64,000 nucleotides of DNA from Azorhizobium oxalatiphilum (GTDB lineage Bacteria; Pseudomonadota; Alphaproteobacteria; Rhizobiales; Xanthobacteraceae): NCBI RefSeq assembly GCF_014635325.1, contig NZ_BMCT01000004.1, positions 248,001 to 312,000 on the forward strand, given 5' to 3'. A program made the translations under genes and the position numbers. Shown one piece after another: positions 19,546-30,518 of the stretch (positions are counted from its first letter, which is position 1; each line of letters begins with the position of its first letter). Below the pieces are notes generated by a model that saw only the letters and a program-made list of their open reading frames with translations, had not been told where the DNA came from and did not search any database.

Positions 19546-20265
19546 TCAGTGCCCCCCTTCCAGATAGGCGGCCTTCACCTCGGGCCGCTCCAGCAATTCC
19601 TTGCCGGTGCCGCTCATGGTGACGACGCCGTTCACCATCACATAGCCCCGGTGCGCCAGCTTGAGGGCGTGATAGGCATTCTGCTCCACCAGAAACACGG
19701 TGAGCCCCTCGGTGCGGTTGAGGTCGCGGATGGCGTCGAAGATCTGCTTCACCACCAGCGGGGCAAGGCCCAGCGAGGGCTCGTCCAGCAGGAGAAGCCG
19801 GGGGCGGGTCATCAGCGCGCGGGCGATGGCCAGCATCTGCTGCTCGCCGCCGGAGAGCGTGCCGCCGCGCTGGTGCAGGCGCTCCTTCAGGCGCGGGAAG
19901 AGCGTGAACATGCGCTCCAGATCGTCCTGGAAATGGGTGTTGCCATCCACGGCGGCGCCCATCTGCAGATTCTCATAGACCGTCATGCGGCCGAAGATGC
20001 GTCGTCCCTCCGGGGACTGGGCGATCTTGAGACGCATGATCTCGTGCGTGGGCAGGTTGGTGATGTCGCGGCCGTTGAAGACGACCGAGCCTTCCCGAGC
20101 CCGGGGCGATCCGCAGATGGTCATCATCAGCGTGGACTTGCCCGCGCCGTTGGCGCCGATGAGGGTGACGATCTCGCCCTCGTTCACCTCCACATCCACG
20201 CCCTTCAGGGCGACGATGTTGCCGTAATAGGTCTTCACGCCCGTGACGGAGAGCATCGCCGTCAT
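19546..20265 (-). CDS. livF: Branched-chain amino acid ABC transporter ATP-binding protein LivF
   Basis: 239 residues with Walker A GANGAGKST, signature LSGGEQQMLAIARAL, Walker B LLLDEPSLGLAPL and the H-loop region FLVEQNAYHAL, the typical LivF ending. It pairs with LivG to drive uptake through LivH and LivM. The start overlaps the livG stop by four bases (ATGA). Confidence 0.97.
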   Translation of the reverse strand: MTAMLSVTGVKTYYGNIVALKGVDVEVNEGEIVTLIGANGAGKSTLMMTICGSPRAREGSVVFNGRDITNLPTHEIMRLKIAQSPEGRRIFGRMTVYENLQMGAAVDGNTHFQDDLERMFTLFPRLKERLHQRGGTLSGGEQQMLAIARALMTRPRLLLLDEPSLGLAPLVVKQIFDAIRDLNRTEGLTVFLVEQNAYHALKLAHRGYVMVNGVVTMSGTGKELLERPEVKAAYLEGGH

Positions 20266-21173
20266 AGGCCCACCTCCGCCTCGACCGCTTCCACGGCGTC
20301 TTCGTCCACGCCGAGATAGGCGGCGATCACCGCCGGGTCGGAGCGCACCTCGGCGGGCGTGCCGTCGGAAATCTTCTTGCCGTACTCCAGCACGATCACA
20401 TGGTCCGAGATTTCCATCACCACCGACATGTCATGCTCGATCAACAGCACCGAGGTGCCGTAATCGGCGCGGATGGACAGGAGCAGCGTGTTCAGCGCCG
20501 CGGATTCGCGCGGGTTGAGGCCGGCGGCGGGCTCGTCGAGGCAGAGCAGCACCGGGTCCGAGCACATGGCACGGGCGATCTCCAGGCGGCGCTGGTCGCC
20601 ATAGGGCAGGTCGCCGGCGGGATCGTCCGCGCGCTCCACGAGATCGACCTTCTCCAGCCAGTGCAGGGCGCGGTCCATGCCCTCCTTCTCCTGCCGCCGC
20701 CAGGACGGCAGGTTGAGAAGGGCCGAGGGCGACAGCAGGCCCGAGCGGATGAGCTTCTGATGCTGGGCCACCATGAGGTTTTCCAGCACGGTCATGCCCG
20801 AGAACAGGCGGATGTTCTGGAAGGTGCGGGCCACCCGCGCCTTGGAGGACACCTTGTGGTCCGGCAGCCGTTCCAGCAGGAACAGGGCGCCGGCCTGCGT
20901 GGTGGCGGCGGCCTGCCCCGCGGCGGTGAGGGCTTCCACGTCCTCCGTGGTTGGCGCGCCGCCATGGGCGAGGGCGAGCCGGCCCAACGTCGGCTTGTAG
21001 AAGCCGGTGATGCAATTGAAGGCGGTGGTCTTGCCGGCGCCGTTCGGGCCGATCAGGGCTGTCACATCGCCGCGTCCCACGGTGAAGGACACGTCGTTCA
21101 CCGCCACGAGGCCACCGAACCGCATGGTGAGGTGGTCCACGGTCAGGATGGGATCGGTCTCCCAGCGTCTCAT
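20262..21173 (-). CDS. livG: Branched-chain amino acid ABC transporter ATP-binding protein LivG
   Basis: 303 residues: Walker [10 protein letters not shown], signature region LPYGDQRRLEIARAM, Walker B LLCLDEPAAGLNPRE and H-loop LLIEHDMSVVMEIS. The protein is about 45 residues longer than the usual LivG because of an insertion at about 70-110 (AHGGAPTTEDVEALTAAGQA), present between the Walker A domain and the helical domain. The start overlaps the livM stop by four bases. Confidence 0.96.
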   Translation of the reverse strand: MRRWETDPILTVDHLTMRFGGLVAVNDVSFTVGRGDVTALIGPNGAGKTTAFNCITGFYKPTLGRLALAHGGAPTTEDVEALTAAGQAAATTQAGALFLLERLPDHKVSSKARVARTFQNIRLFSGMTVLENLMVAQHQKLIRSGLLSPSALLNLPSWRRQEKEGMDRALHWLEKVDLVERADDPAGDLPYGDQRRLEIARAMCSDPVLLCLDEPAAGLNPRESAALNTLLLSIRADYGTSVLLIEHDMSVVMEISDHVIVLEYGKKISDGTPAEVRSDPAVIAAYLGVDEDAVEAVEAEVGL

Positions 21174-22606
21174 CCGTGGCCCTCCTTCACGAGGTCACCC
21201 GACACCTTCTTGCGTTCCTTCAGGAAGATGGTGGCCAGACGCCCCGAGACGAGGCCGCGCGGACGCCACACCATCACGGCCACCATGGCGAAGCCGAAGA
21301 TGAGCATGCGATAAAGCGTGGGGTCGAAGTCCGGTCCCAGCAGCCAGTCGCTCTTCAGGAAGGAGAGGTTCCGCAGCATCTCCATGCCGCCGATCATGAA
21401 GACGGCGGCGGCGGCAACGCCCATCTGCGAGCCCATACCGCCCAGCACCACGATGGCGAGGATCATGGCGGACTCGATGAAGGTGAAGCTCTCCGGCGAC
21501 ACGAAGCGCACGCGCACCGCGAAGAAGGCCCCCGCGAAGCCGCCGAACATGGCGCCGGTGGCAAAGGCCGTGAGCTTGGTGAGCGTGGTGTTGATGCCGA
21601 GCGAGCGGCAGGCGATCTCGTCTTCGCGCAGTGCTTCCCACGCCCGGCCCACCGGCATGCGCCGCAGCCGCAGGGTGGCGAGTGCAGTGAGCAGGGAGAG
21701 GGCGACGATGACGAAATAGAGGAAGATGATGCGGTGCATCGGGTCGAACGTGAGTCCGAAACGGGCAGCGAACCCATCATCCGCAGCGGTGAACGGAATG
21801 CCGAAGAAGGAGATGGGCGGGATGGAGGCGATGCCTGCACCGCCATTGGTGAAGTCGGTCCAGTTGATGAGCACGAGGCGGATGATCTCGCCGAAGGCGA
21901 GCGTCACGATGGCGAGGTAATCGCCGCGCAGGCGCAGCACCGGGAAGCCGAGGATGACGCCCCACATGGCGGCCAGGATGCCGCACACCGGCAGACAGAC
22001 CCAGAAGGACCACAGCGCCCAGAAGTTCTCGCCCAGATGCCCGGCCATCCAGTCGTTGATGGGCACGCTGGTGGAAAGAAGCGCGAAGGCATAGGCCCCG
22101 ACCGCATAGAAGGCGACGTAGCCGAGATCCAGCAGGCCGGCGAGGCCGACCACGATGTTGAGGCCCCAGCCCAGCATCACGTAGGAGCCGATATAGATGC
22201 CGAGGTCGATCCAGTAGCGGCTCGGGGTCAGGCCGCCGGTCACGACGATGGCGATCAGGGGATAGAAGAGGGCGAGCGCGAAGAAGGCGGGCTTCGCCAT
22301 CGGCGAGATGAAACCGCCCACGGCCGCGAGCGGCGAGGGCGTGCCGCGCGCCGCCTTCTGACGGCCGGGCCGCCAGATGGTGAGATGCAGCACGAGGCGC
22401 AGCACCGCCACCAGGATGGCGAAGGTGGCGCACAGGCCGAAGCGATAGGTGAGGGTGAGGGGGCCGCTGCCGCTCTCGGTGGCGCGGAAGCCCACCAGCG
22501 GCAGGAACAGAAGGAAGGTGATGACGCCGCTCACCACCGCATCCTTCAGCGCGGCAGCGAACGGGGAGGGACGCGCGGCCCCGTCCCCGGCCAGAGGGGA
22601 TGACAT
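21170..22606 (-). CDS. livM: Branched-chain amino acid ABC transporter permease LivM
   Basis: 478 residues with about ten transmembrane helices. The conserved core begins at about 150 (NIVVGLAGLLDLGYVAFYAVGAY) and includes ALREDEIACRSLGIN, the cytoplasmic loop that contacts the ATPases. The first 130 residues form an N-terminal extension with extra helices, as in other LivM proteins longer than 400 residues. The start codon overlaps the livH stop by one base (TGATG). Confidence 0.95.
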   Translation of the reverse strand: MSSPLAGDGAARPSPFAAALKDAVVSGVITFLLFLPLVGFRATESGSGPLTLTYRFGLCATFAILVAVLRLVLHLTIWRPGRQKAARGTPSPLAAVGGFISPMAKPAFFALALFYPLIAIVVTGGLTPSRYWIDLGIYIGSYVMLGWGLNIVVGLAGLLDLGYVAFYAVGAYAFALLSTSVPINDWMAGHLGENFWALWSFWVCLPVCGILAAMWGVILGFPVLRLRGDYLAIVTLAFGEIIRLVLINWTDFTNGGAGIASIPPISFFGIPFTAADDGFAARFGLTFDPMHRIIFLYFVIVALSLLTALATLRLRRMPVGRAWEALREDEIACRSLGINTTLTKLTAFATGAMFGGFAGAFFAVRVRFVSPESFTFIESAMILAIVVLGGMGSQMGVAAAAVFMIGGMEMLRNLSFLKSDWLLGPDFDPTLYRMLIFGFAMVAVMVWRPRGLVSGRLATIFLKERKKVSGDLVKEGHG

Positions 22607-23523
22607 CAGACCTTCTCCACTTCCGGACGGCCGAGAAGCCCTTGCGGCATGAAGACGAGGGTGATGGCGAGGATGGAGAACGCCGCCACATCCTTGTATT
22701 CAATGGAGAAATAAGCGGACCAGAAGGTCTCGATGAGGCCGATCAGCAGCCCGCCGAGCACTGCGCCGGGCAGCGAGCCGATGCCGCCGAGGACGGCTGC
22801 GGTGAAGGCCTTCACACCCGGCACGAAGCCGTCATTGAAGTTCACCACGCCATAATACATCAGGTACATGACGCCGGCGACGGCGGCCAGCATGGCACCG
22901 ATGATGAATGTCAGCGAGATGGTGCGGTCCACATCCACGCCGAGCAGCGCGGCCATCTTGCGATCCTGCTCGCAGGCACGCTGGGCGCGGCCGAGCGGCG
23001 TCTTCTGCACCAGGAACCAGAAGCCGCCCAGAAGCACGGCCGTCAGGATCATGATGAACATCTGCTTGTAGGCCAGCGTGACCTGATAACCGTTGTTGTC
23101 CATCAGCACGATCACGTCGGGCAGCATGGGCGGCAGCGGCTTGTTGCGCGGACCCTGCGCCACCTGCACGAAGTTCGACAGCAGGATGGACATGCCGATG
23201 GCCGAGATCATCGGTGCCAGCCGGAACGAGCCGCGCAAGGGCCGATAGGCCACGCGCTCGATGGCCCATGATGTCAGGCCGGTGAAGATCATCGCCACCA
23301 CCAGGACGATGGCCAGCACAAGGAAGATGGAGGTGATGCCCAGCACCGTGGTGAGCAGCAGAAAGGCGATCAGGCCGATGAAGGCACTCACCATGAACAC
23401 GTCACCATGGGCGAAGTTCACCATGCCGATGATGCCGAACACCATGGTGTAACCGATCGCGATGAGCCCGTAGATGGACCCAAGCGTCAACCCATTGATC
23501 AATTGCTGGAGAAAGACGTCCAT
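22606..23523 (-). CDS. livH: Branched-chain amino acid ABC transporter permease LivH
   Basis: 305 residues from ATG 23523 (MDVFLQQLINGLTLGSIYGL); a longer frame to 23574 is not needed. The LivH signature LIAIGYTMVFGIIGMVNFAHGD is near the N-terminus and the ATPase-contact loop RACEQDRKMAALLGVDVDRT lies at about 190. It is the first gene of the liv operon, divergent from coxG with about 236 bp between them that should hold both promoters. Confidence 0.96.
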   Translation of the reverse strand: MDVFLQQLINGLTLGSIYGLIAIGYTMVFGIIGMVNFAHGDVFMVSAFIGLIAFLLLTTVLGITSIFLVLAIVLVVAMIFTGLTSWAIERVAYRPLRGSFRLAPMISAIGMSILLSNFVQVAQGPRNKPLPPMLPDVIVLMDNNGYQVTLAYKQMFIMILTAVLLGGFWFLVQKTPLGRAQRACEQDRKMAALLGVDVDRTISLTFIIGAMLAAVAGVMYLMYYGVVNFNDGFVPGVKAFTAAVLGGIGSLPGAVLGGLLIGLIETFWSAYFSIEYKDVAAFSILAITLVFMPQGLLGRPEVEKV

Positions 23524-23759
23524 ACGACCAATGCCCCTCGTTCTGGATCCGCCTATTGTTTGGTCGTGCCTCATGATTGGGCACTGCGGACTGATTCACT
23601 CATAGCGTGCGTGTGCGAACGTGACAAATGCGCCTTTGGGCGTGTGGACGGCGCGGCGCAGCTCCGGGCTGGTGTCGTTGCAGGACAGCTTTTCCTCAAA
23701 GCGCCCCTGACGCAACATCTGCCTGTATCCGGGCGGCAAACAACCACGGGAGAAACGCC

Positions 23760-24215
23760 ATGGCTCTGGAGATGTCGGGCAGCTACGAGCTGCCGGTGAC
23801 GCGTGAAAAAGCCTGGGAAGCCTTGAATGACGCGGAGATTCTCAAACGCTGCATCCCCGGCTGCGAGGAGCTGGAGAAGGCTTCCGATACCGAGATGAAA
23901 GCGGTGGTGGTCTCGAAGATCGGGCCGGTGAAGGCCAAATTCCGCGGCACCGTCACCCTGAGCGACTTCAACGCCCCGGAAAGCTACCGAATCTCAGGGG
24001 AAGGTGATGGTGGAATCGCCGGTTTTGCGAAGGGGGGTGCGCTTGTGGAGTTGACCTCAAGCGAAACAGGCACCACGCTGGTATACAAGGCCGAGGCGCA
24101 GATCGGCGGCAAGCTTGCTCAGCTTGGTCAGCGTCTGGTGGCAGGGACAGCGAAAAAAATCGCCGACGAGTTCTTCAAGAATTTCGCCGAAGCGGTCGCG
24201 AGTGGGGACGCCTGA
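23760..24215 (+). CDS. coxG: CoxG family SRPBCC protein (CO dehydrogenase subunit G)
   Basis: 151 residues from ATG 23760. The sequence MSGSYELPVTREKAWEALNDAEILKRCIPGCEELEK is the typical start of CoxG proteins, a helix-grip (SRPBCC) fold. CoxG is thought to help anchor or assemble the CO-dehydrogenase-family enzyme at the membrane. The usual C-terminal membrane helix of longer CoxG proteins is absent here, so this is the short form. It lies just before a transporter gene and the coxSLM genes. Confidence 0.93.
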   Translation: MALEMSGSYELPVTREKAWEALNDAEILKRCIPGCEELEKASDTEMKAVVVSKIGPVKAKFRGTVTLSDFNAPESYRISGEGDGGIAGFAKGGALVELTSSETGTTLVYKAEAQIGGKLAQLGQRLVAGTAKKIADEFFKNFAEAVASGDA

Positions 24216-24254
24216 GGAAGCTTGGTCTTCCTCTGTTTTCGTGCGTCTCCATCA

Positions 24255-25298
24255 ATGTCGTCCCGCTTCAAGCTCGACCCATTCGTCATTGCGCTTGCCC
24301 TCACCGTTGTCGCCGCCGTGATCTGGCCCTACCCGGGCGTCAGTGGCGGCGTGCTGCATGCCGACAAGGCGGCCAGCTACGGCGTGGCGTTCATCTTCGT
24401 GCTCTACGGCCTGTCACTGGCGCCCGAGCATCTGTGGAAGAGCGCCGGCCGCTGGCGGGTGCATCTGGTGGTGCAATTCTCCACCTTCGCACTCTTCCCG
24501 GTGGTGGTGCTGGCAGCCCATCCCTTGCTGGTGCGCGTGATGCCGCCGGAAATGGTGGCCGGATTCTTCTTCCTCGCTGCGCTGCCCTCCACCGTCTCGT
24601 CCTCGGTGGCGATGACCTCGCTGGCGCGTGGCAACGTGCCGGTGGCCATCTTCAACGCCAGCATTTCCAGCCTGATCGGCGTGTTTGTCACCCCGCTGCT
24701 GATGGCGTGGTACATGCACGCCACCGGCACGCAGATGGATTTGCAGGGGGTCATCATCAAGCTGGTGCTGCTGGTGATGTTGCCCGTGGGCATCGGCCAA
24801 CTGCTGCGTCCGCTGCTGGCGCAATTCATGAACCGCCACAAGAAGGCCGCGCGCTTGGCGGACCGCGCCGTCATCCTGATGATCGTCTACAACTCCTTCT
24901 GCGACAGCGTCGTGGGCGGTGTTTGGAGCAAGCATGATCCGCGCCTGATCGCGGAGATGCTGGCCGGCGTGGTCATCCTGTTCTTCGTAGTCTACGGCCT
25001 CGTTGCGGTGATCTGCCGGCTGGTCGGCTTCAACCGCATGGACCGCGTGGCGGTGCTGTTCTGCAGTTCCAAGAAGTCGCTCGCCACCGGCCTGCCCATG
25101 GCGCGGGTGATCTTCGGCTCGCAGGCAGAACTCAGCCTCATCATCGCGCCGGTGATGCTGTTCCACTTCATCCAACTGGTGATCGTCAGCTTCATTGCCG
25201 GCCATATGGCGGCACAGGTGGATCACGAGGAGGCCAAGGCGGCCCGCAGCGGCGAGGCGCCCCGCCTTGCCGAACAGGGGCGCGGCTCGAAAATGTGA
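24255..25298 (+). CDS. Bile acid:sodium symporter-like (SBF-like) transporter
   Basis: 347 residues from ATG 24255 (MSSRFKLDPFVIALALTVV); a TTG at 24222 is less likely. About ten transmembrane helices are visible, with FFFLAALPSTVSSSVAMTSLARGN, the conserved crossover segment of the SBF/YfeH group, and SSKKSLATGLPMARVIF as the second one. Members move organic anions with Na+. Its place between coxG and coxS suggests it brings in the substrate or removes the product of the hydroxylase, which argues against a gas such as CO as substrate. This is inference from position. Confidence 0.88.
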   Translation: MSSRFKLDPFVIALALTVVAAVIWPYPGVSGGVLHADKAASYGVAFIFVLYGLSLAPEHLWKSAGRWRVHLVVQFSTFALFPVVVLAAHPLLVRVMPPEMVAGFFFLAALPSTVSSSVAMTSLARGNVPVAIFNASISSLIGVFVTPLLMAWYMHATGTQMDLQGVIIKLVLLVMLPVGIGQLLRPLLAQFMNRHKKAARLADRAVILMIVYNSFCDSVVGGVWSKHDPRLIAEMLAGVVILFFVVYGLVAVICRLVGFNRMDRVAVLFCSSKKSLATGLPMARVIFGSQAELSLIIAPVMLFHFIQLVIVSFIAGHMAAQVDHEEAKAARSGEAPRLAEQGRGSKM

Positions 25299-25460
25299 CG
25301 GCGGGCCGGCGCTGCCGGCCCCGCTCTCCCACGGCGCGGGCGCATCAGCGCGCTTGACCGCCGTGCATGGGCAGTTCCACACTGGACCAATTAAAAGAAC
25401 CCGCCCATCTGGCGCAGGGGTCTGTGTCGGTCGGTTCGGGACGGTCCGGGAGGTTGTCCG

Positions 25461-25949
<489 letters not shown>

Positions 25950-26182
25950 GCGGCCGAGCGCGGGGCAATCGCTCCGGGCCTGCTATGCAACCGCTCATTG
26001 GTCGGTTTCGAAGCGCCGATCCGCATTTCCCGATGCCGTGGACGTGGGCGTCGGATGCCTGACCATCTCGGGACATTACGGCGGCGGGAAGGGGCCCGTC
26101 CGGCGCATTTCAGCATCATGCGGAAGCCGCCCAGCACAAGGCCGGCAAAGGCCGGGCGGGCGTTTCGCCGGGAGGAAGCCCA

Positions 26183-28570
26183 ATGAACGCCAACACCGCA
26201 AGCAACGTGACGCCTATCGGCGCCGCCGTCCGCCGCAAGGAGGACCATCGCTTCATCACCGGCAAGGGGCGCTATACGGATGATCTCCATCGTCCCGGCG
26301 AGGCGCAGGCCTATTTCCTTCGCTCACCTCATGCCCATGCCCGCATCCGATCCCTCGACACGGCAGAGGCCGCCGCCATGCCCGGCGTGGTGGCCATCCT
26401 CACGGGAGCCGAACTGGCCGAGGACAAGGTGGGGGATCTCATCTGCGGCTGGATGATCCATTCCGTGGACGGTTCGCCCATGCGCATGGGCTCGCACCCC
26501 GCGCTGGCCAAGGACACGGTGCGCTACGTGGGCGACCATGTGGCGGTGGTGATCGCCGAAACACTCAATCAGGCGAAGGACGCAGCGGCCGCCATCGCGG
26601 TGGATTACGAGGTGCTCCCCGCCGTTTCCGATCTCGCGCAGGCGCAGGCGGAGGGCGCGCCGCAACTGCACGAGGTGGCGCCGCGCAATGTGGTCTTTGC
26701 CTGGGAGCTGGGCGACAAGGATGCCACCGACACCGCCTTTGCCAATGCGGCCCATGTCATTCCCATCGATGTGGTGAACAACCGCCTCGCGCCCAACCCC
26801 ATCGAGCCCCGCGCCGCCATCGGCGACTATGACAGCGGCGACGACGCCTTCACGCTCTGGACCACCAGCCAGAATCCGCATCTGGCGCGGCTCGTGCTTT
26901 CGGCCTTCGTCGGCATCGCACCGGAGAACAAGCTGCGGGTGATCGCGCCCGACGTGGGCGGCGGCTTCGGTTCGAAGATCTTCATCTATGCCGAGGAGAC
27001 GGTGTGCGCCTGGGCCTCGAAGCGGGTGGGACGGCCGGTGAAATGGACCTGCGATCGCTCGGAGGCGTTCCTGTGCGACGCCCATGGGCGCGATCACATC
27101 ACTCATGCGGAGCTGGCGCTGGACCCGGCGGGGCGCATCCTCGGCTTCCGGGTGAAGACGACCGCCAACATGGGCGCCTATCTCTCCACCTTCGCTTCCT
27201 CCATTCCCACCTATCTCTACGCCACGTTGCTCTCCGGGCAGTATGACATTCCGGCCATCCACTGCCATGTGGATGCGGTCTATACCAACACCGCGCCGGT
27301 GGATGCCTATCGGGGCGCCGGGCGGCCGGAGGCTACCTTCCTTGTGGAGCGCATCGTCGAGATCGCGGCGCGCACGCTGAAGATGGACAGCGCTGCTTTT
27401 CGGCGGCTCAACTTCGTCACCAGCTTCCCGCACCAGACGCCGGTCATCATGAATTACGATGCGGGCGACTATGCGGCCTCGCTCGACAAGGCGCTGGAGC
27501 TGGCCGACTACGCCGGCTTTCCGGCCCGCAAGACGGAGGCCGAGCGACGGGGCAAGCTGCGCGGCATCGGCCTGTCCAATTATATCGAGGCCTGCGGCAT
27601 AGCGCCTTCGGCGGCGGTGGGCTCGCTGGGCGCGGGTGTTGGCCTGTGGGAGAGCGCCGAGGTGCGGGTGAATCCCACCGGGAATGTGGAGGTGCTCACC
27701 GGCTCGCACAGCCATGGGCAGGGGCATGAAACCACCTTTGCCCAGCTTGTCTCTTCGCGGCTCGGCATTCCCATGGATCAGGTGTCCATCGTGCATGGCG
27801 ACACCGACAAGGTGCAGTTCGGCATGGGCACCTATGGCTCACGCTCTGGCGCGGTGGGCATGTCTGCCATCGTGAAGGCGCTGGACAAGGTGGAAGCCAA
27901 GGCGAAGAAGATCGCCGCCCACATGCTGGAAGCGGCGGAAGGCGACATCGAGTTCAAGGATGGCCGCTTCTCGGTGGCGGGCACCGATCGATGGCTGGGC
28001 TTCGCGGAGGTGGCGCTCAATGCCTATGTGGCGCACAAGTTTCCCACGTCCGAGATCGAGCCGGGTCTCAAGGAAGGGGCCTTCTACGATCCCACCAACT
28101 TCACCTTCCCCGCCGGCTGCCATGTCTGCGAGGTTGAGATCGACCCGGACACCGGCGTCACGCAGATCGTGAACTTCACGGCCGTGGACGATTTCGGGGT
28201 GGTCATCAATCCGATGATCGTCGAGGGGCAGGTGCATGGCGGCATCGCGCAGGGTGTTGGGCAGGCGCTCATGGAAAGCGTGCATTACGATGCGGATGGC
28301 CAACTCGTGACTGGCTCCTTCATGGACTACACCATGCCGCGCGCGGAGAACCTGCCATCTTTCAGGATCGGGCTCACCCAGACGCGCTGTCCCTCCAATC
28401 CGCTGGGCATCAAGGGATGTGGTGAGGCGGGGGCTATCGCGGCGCCGCCGGCCGTCATCAATGCCATCACCATGGCGCTGGGCACGGAAGACGTGTCCAT
28501 GCCCGCCACGCCTGCCAAGGTCTGGCAGATCATTCAGGCCTGGCGCGCGGTTGCGCAGGCTGCCGAGTAA
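26183..28570 (+). CDS. coxL: Molybdenum hydroxylase large subunit, form II CoxL type
   Basis: 795 residues of the xanthine dehydrogenase family. The catalytic loop reads [20 protein letters not shown] is the signature of form II CoxL proteins, whereas true CO dehydrogenases (form I) have AYXCSFR with the copper-binding cysteine. That cysteine is therefore missing. The molybdopterin-contacting [13 protein letters not shown] and the catalytic glutamate in [15 protein letters not shown] are intact. The enzyme should hydroxylate an aldehyde, N-heterocycle or other carbon compound and may or may not oxidise CO. It is 233 bp after coxS and 23 bp before coxM. Confidence 0.95.
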   Translation: MNANTASNVTPIGAAVRRKEDHRFITGKGRYTDDLHRPGEAQAYFLRSPHAHARIRSLDTAEAAAMPGVVAILTGAELAEDKVGDLICGWMIHSVDGSPMRMGSHPALAKDTVRYVGDHVAVVIAETLNQAKDAAAAIAVDYEVLPAVSDLAQAQAEGAPQLHEVAPRNVVFAWELGDKDATDTAFANAAHVIPIDVVNNRLAPNPIEPRAAIGDYDSGDDAFTLWTTSQNPHLARLVLSAFVGIAPENKLRVIAPDVGGGFGSKIFIYAEETVCAWASKRVGRPVKWTCDRSEAFLCDAHGRDHITHAELALDPAGRILGFRVKTTANMGAYLSTFASSIPTYLYATLLSGQYDIPAIHCHVDAVYTNTAPVDAYRGAGRPEATFLVERIVEIAARTLKMDSAAFRRLNFVTSFPHQTPVIMNYDAGDYAASLDKALELADYAGFPARKTEAERRGKLRGIGLSNYIEACGIAPSAAVGSLGAGVGLWESAEVRVNPTGNVEVLTGSHSHGQGHETTFAQLVSSRLGIPMDQVSIVHGDTDKVQFGMGTYGSRSGAVGMSAIVKALDKVEAKAKKIAAHMLEAAEGDIEFKDGRFSVAGTDRWLGFAEVALNAYVAHKFPTSEIEPGLKEGAFYDPTNFTFPAGCHVCEVEIDPDTGVTQIVNFTAVDDFGVVINPMIVEGQVHGGIAQGVGQALMESVHYDADGQLVTGSFMDYTMPRAENLPSFRIGLTQTRCPSNPLGIKGCGEAGAIAAPPAVINAITMALGTEDVSMPATPAKVWQIIQAWRAVAQAAE

Positions 28571-28593
28571 TTCGAGATCGCAGGAGAAGAGCC

Positions 28594-29394
28594 ATGTATG
28601 CCTTCGACTATCAGCGCCCCTCAGCCCTGGATGAGGCCGTCGCGCTGCTGCGCGATCTGGATGAGCCCAAGGTGCTGGCCGGCGGCCAGACCCTGCTGCC
28701 GACGCTGAAGCAGCGTCTGGCCCAGCCCGGCAGTCTCGTCGATCTGTCCCGCATTCCCGGACTTTCCGGCATCGAGCGGCGCGGGGAAGGGCTGTTCATC
28801 GGCGCCATGGCGCGCCATGCGCAGGTGGCGACCTCTCCTCTCGTGCAGGAGGTCATTCCCGCGCTGGCGGAGCTTGCCGGCATGATCGGTGATCCCGCGG
28901 TGCGCAATCGTGGCACGCTGGGCGGCTCCATCGCCAATAACGATCCCACCGCTGATTATCCGGCTGCCTGTCTCGGCCTCGGGGCCAGCATCGTGACGAA
29001 CGCGCGCACGCTGGTGGCGGACGATTTCTTCACCGGCCTGTTCGAGACCGCGCTGGGAGAGGATGAGCTGGTGGTGGGCGTGGAGTTCCCGGCCCCCGCC
29101 CGTGCCGGCTATGCCAAGTTCCGCAATCCCGCGTCCCGCTATGCCATGGCCGGTGCCTTCGTGGCGCAGATGGCGGATGGCGTACGGGTGGCGATCACGG
29201 GGGCGGGGCAGGGGGGCGTCTTCCGTTGGGCCGAGGCCGAGGAGGCCCTGCACGCGGACTTCCGGCCCGAATCCATCGCCGAACTCACGCTTGATGCCTC
29301 AGACATCATGTCTGACCTGCACGGCAGTGCGGACTATCGCGCACAGTTGGTCAAGGTGATGACATTGCGCGCACTGGTTGCAGCATTGAGGTAG
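28594..29394 (+). CDS. coxM: Molybdenum hydroxylase FAD-binding medium subunit (CoxM)
   Basis: 266 residues of the CO dehydrogenase flavoprotein family. The two FAD motifs are LAGGQTLLPTLKQRL (residues about 29-43) and RGTLGGSIANNDPTADYPAA (about 106-125). The C-terminal domain carries FRNPASRYAMAGAFVA. It takes electrons from CoxS and hands them to quinone or another acceptor. An AGGAGAAGAG ribosome site precedes the start. Confidence 0.95.
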   Translation: MYAFDYQRPSALDEAVALLRDLDEPKVLAGGQTLLPTLKQRLAQPGSLVDLSRIPGLSGIERRGEGLFIGAMARHAQVATSPLVQEVIPALAELAGMIGDPAVRNRGTLGGSIANNDPTADYPAACLGLGASIVTNARTLVADDFFTGLFETALGEDELVVGVEFPAPARAGYAKFRNPASRYAMAGAFVAQMADGVRVAITGAGQGGVFRWAEAEEALHADFRPESIAELTLDASDIMSDLHGSADYRAQLVKVMTLRALVAALR

Positions 29395-29506
29395 ATCGGT
29401 GCCGGTCTTGGTGATGCTCTTGGTTTTTCACCGAAATCGGCCAAAATTTCATGGTTTTGTCGAATGATGTGCGCTTATGATCTCCCTACGCCTGAGGGGG
29501 GTCCAA

Positions 29507-30412
29507 ATGGCGCCTTATTCGCTCCCGGATATTGTGGAGCTCGCCTTTGCTTTGCTTGCATCTGGCGTGCTCGCAGGATTGCTGGTTGGTCTTTTTGGGG
29601 CCTATGGTGGTCTGGTTATTGTACCTGTTCTGCACCCGATGTTTGCGACTTTGGGAATGCAGAACAGCGTAGTTGTTTACCTTGCCGCAGGTGTCTCCCT
29701 GGTGCTGCTCGTCTTCACGGCCCTGCAGTGCTGGCGTGAAACGGTGCGGCCAGACACCAGTGGTGGGATTTCCGAGCATCTCGGTGTGGACGTTCGCTGG
29801 CTGATATCGGCGGGTGCAGTGTCGGCGAGCGTGGTGGTTGCCGCTTTGCCGGTGCCCGAGGTGCAGCTCATCTTCACCTGTGTGATGCTGGCCGGCGGCG
29901 TGAAGATGCTCTTCCCGTTCCGATTGGCCATGTCCGTGGTTGTCCGCACCATGATGGCGTCGCCGCTCAAGGCGTCACTGGATGTGGGGCCGTCCTCGCT
30001 CTCGGTCTCCATGGGCGCTGGCGGCGGCAACATGCGCTCAGTGGCCTTCGATCTGCGCCGCGCTGATGCTCCGGCGGGTCCGGTGCAGAAGCTGGCGATA
30101 GGCGCCTTCGGCCTCGCCCACAGCCTGTGGGAATGGAGCGGGCGCACGACGGGGGCTTCCGCGGTGGCCAGCGTTCTGCTGGCGGTGCCCGCCATGGCCG
30201 GCCTCGGCATGGTGCTCTCCGGCCATACCCAGGCGTCCGGCACGGACGAGCACGGCATTCTGGGCGTAGCCGTCATCCTTGCCAGTGCCATGATGCTCGT
30301 ACCCGTGGGGGCGGAACTGTCACGCCAGTTCTCACGCCGCCTGCTGGAAATCAGCCTGGGCGTGTTCCTGCTGCTGGCCAGCGCGCAGTTCGCCTGGTTC
30401 TTCCTCGCCTGA
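29507..30412 (+). CDS. TauE/SafE-like membrane transporter
   Basis: 301 residues from ATG 29507, preceded by GAGGGGGG; an ATG ten codons upstream lacks such a site. About eight transmembrane helices are seen, including ASGVLAGLLVGLFGAYGGLV, the glycine-rich N-terminal repeat of TauE/SafE proteins. The half-repeat glycine pattern near the C-terminal half is weaker. Family members export sulfite, sulfoacetate or other organic anions. It lies between coxM and coxD, where it could export an acid product or supply sulfur for the cofactor; neither is shown. Confidence 0.8.
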   Translation: MAPYSLPDIVELAFALLASGVLAGLLVGLFGAYGGLVIVPVLHPMFATLGMQNSVVVYLAAGVSLVLLVFTALQCWRETVRPDTSGGISEHLGVDVRWLISAGAVSASVVVAALPVPEVQLIFTCVMLAGGVKMLFPFRLAMSVVVRTMMASPLKASLDVGPSSLSVSMGAGGGNMRSVAFDLRRADAPAGPVQKLAIGAFGLAHSLWEWSGRTTGASAVASVLLAVPAMAGLGMVLSGHTQASGTDEHGILGVAVILASAMMLVPVGAELSRQFSRRLLEISLGVFLLLASAQFAWFFLA

Positions 30413-30518
30413 GGAAGCCAGGGCAGGTATCGGGGTTCTCGGGCGGAATACGCCGTCCGGGCGGTTCCGGTGGTTGCGGAGGCTTCCTGCCGCGCCGATC
30501 CCGCAGTACATCTTGTGC

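Noticed and set aside
26183-28570. True CO dehydrogenase (form I)
   Set aside because: The catalytic loop AYRGAGR and the S-L-M order are those of form II; the copper-binding cysteine is absent.
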